This document shows positions 12,136 through 12,180 of a stretch of DNA of 12,180 nucleotides, in pieces. A program made the translations under genes and the position numbers. This DNA is from an uncultured Clostridia bacterium (GTDB taxonomy: Bacteria; Bacillota; Clostridia; Oscillospirales; Acutalibacteraceae), in assembly GCA_937897215.1 (NCBI GenBank), contig CALCBQ010000151.1, positions 1 to 12,180 on the forward strand, given 5' to 3'. A model generated the notes under the pieces. The model had not been told where the DNA came from. It saw nothing but the letters and a program-made list of their open reading frames with translations, and searched no databases. Within the stretch, counting starts at the first letter, position 1. Each line of letters opens with the position of its first letter.

Positions 12136-12180
12136 CCCCCCTTCCGTCAAAACTTCGTTTTGCCACCTTCCCCTCGTAGG
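12136..12180. repeat. Partial CTCCCTC-type palindromic repeat at right edge
   Basis: CCCCCTTCCGTCAAAAC followed by TTCGTTTTGCCACCTTCCCCTC parallels 4619-4660 of the full element. Both have a CTTCCGTC/CTCCGTC lead, a hairpin (CAAAAC-TTC-GTTTTG, 12148-12162; CATTTTC/GAAAATG in the full copy), then GCCACCT and a pyrimidine palindrome arm. The hairpin arms differ in sequence but both pair, as expected if pairing is conserved. The copy runs off the window. Confidence 0.6.

Noticed and set aside
11918..12166. Minus-strand open frame covering the proS end and its terminator
   Set aside because: Shadow of the proS C-terminal region that runs through a terminator and repeats; no start signals.

Overview
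The window looks like ordinary chromosome from an AT-rich, low-GC Gram-positive anaerobe of the class Clostridia, probably a gut Oscillospiraceae/Ruminococcaceae-type organism. The evidence is AT-rich codon use, strong AGGAGG-type ribosome binding sites, TTGACA/TATAAT-type promoters, a short archaeal/eukaryote-type prolyl-tRNA synthetase, a PF06838 'methionine gamma-lyase/aluminium resistance' protein, and CTCCCTC-type palindromic intergenic repeats of a kind common in such genomes. Taxonomy is inferred from style and protein families; there is no rRNA here. I see no phage, transposase, CRISPR array, tRNA or toxin-antitoxin pair.

Layout. Positions 1-81 hold fragments of dispersed repeats. A leftward two-gene unit follows, transcribed from about 2360: a D-2-hydroxyacid dehydrogenase (TTG start), then a PHP-domain metal-dependent phosphoesterase. 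Across a divergent promoter region with two notable inverted repeats, a rightward pair begins at 2475: a TVP38/DedA-like membrane protein, then a galactokinase-like GHMP kinase that overlaps it by 29 bases. A hairpin-rich repeat (about 4491-4672) separates this pair from a tight five-gene rightward cluster (4718-10231): two M42 metallo-aminopeptidases in tandem, a GNAT acetyltransferase, the PLP-dependent PF06838 enzyme, and a phosphoglucomutase/phosphomannomutase. Gaps in this cluster range from 20 bases to a 17-base overlap. A consensus promoter then drives an acyl carrier protein gene. A compact terminator with a possible overlapping promoter leads into proS, which ends in a strong terminator. 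The right edge repeats the same kinds of intergenic elements seen at the left edge, in inverted orientation.

Function. Most genes are housekeeping or catabolic: peptide trimming by the M42 enzymes, sugar phosphorylation and phosphosugar interconversion, hydroxyacid reduction, acyl-chain carriage and tRNA charging. The five-gene cluster is probably one transcript, but its members do not form a known pathway.

I did not find a convincing new multi-gene system. The best leads are (a) the modular repeat family that sits 3' of three transcription units, (b) a 9+3+9 perfect inverted repeat over the -10 region of the membrane protein/galactokinase promoter, (c) the altered sugar-binding signature of the galactokinase homologue, and (d) the unexplained co-transcription of the PF06838 protein with two peptidases, an acetyltransferase and a phosphosugar mutase.
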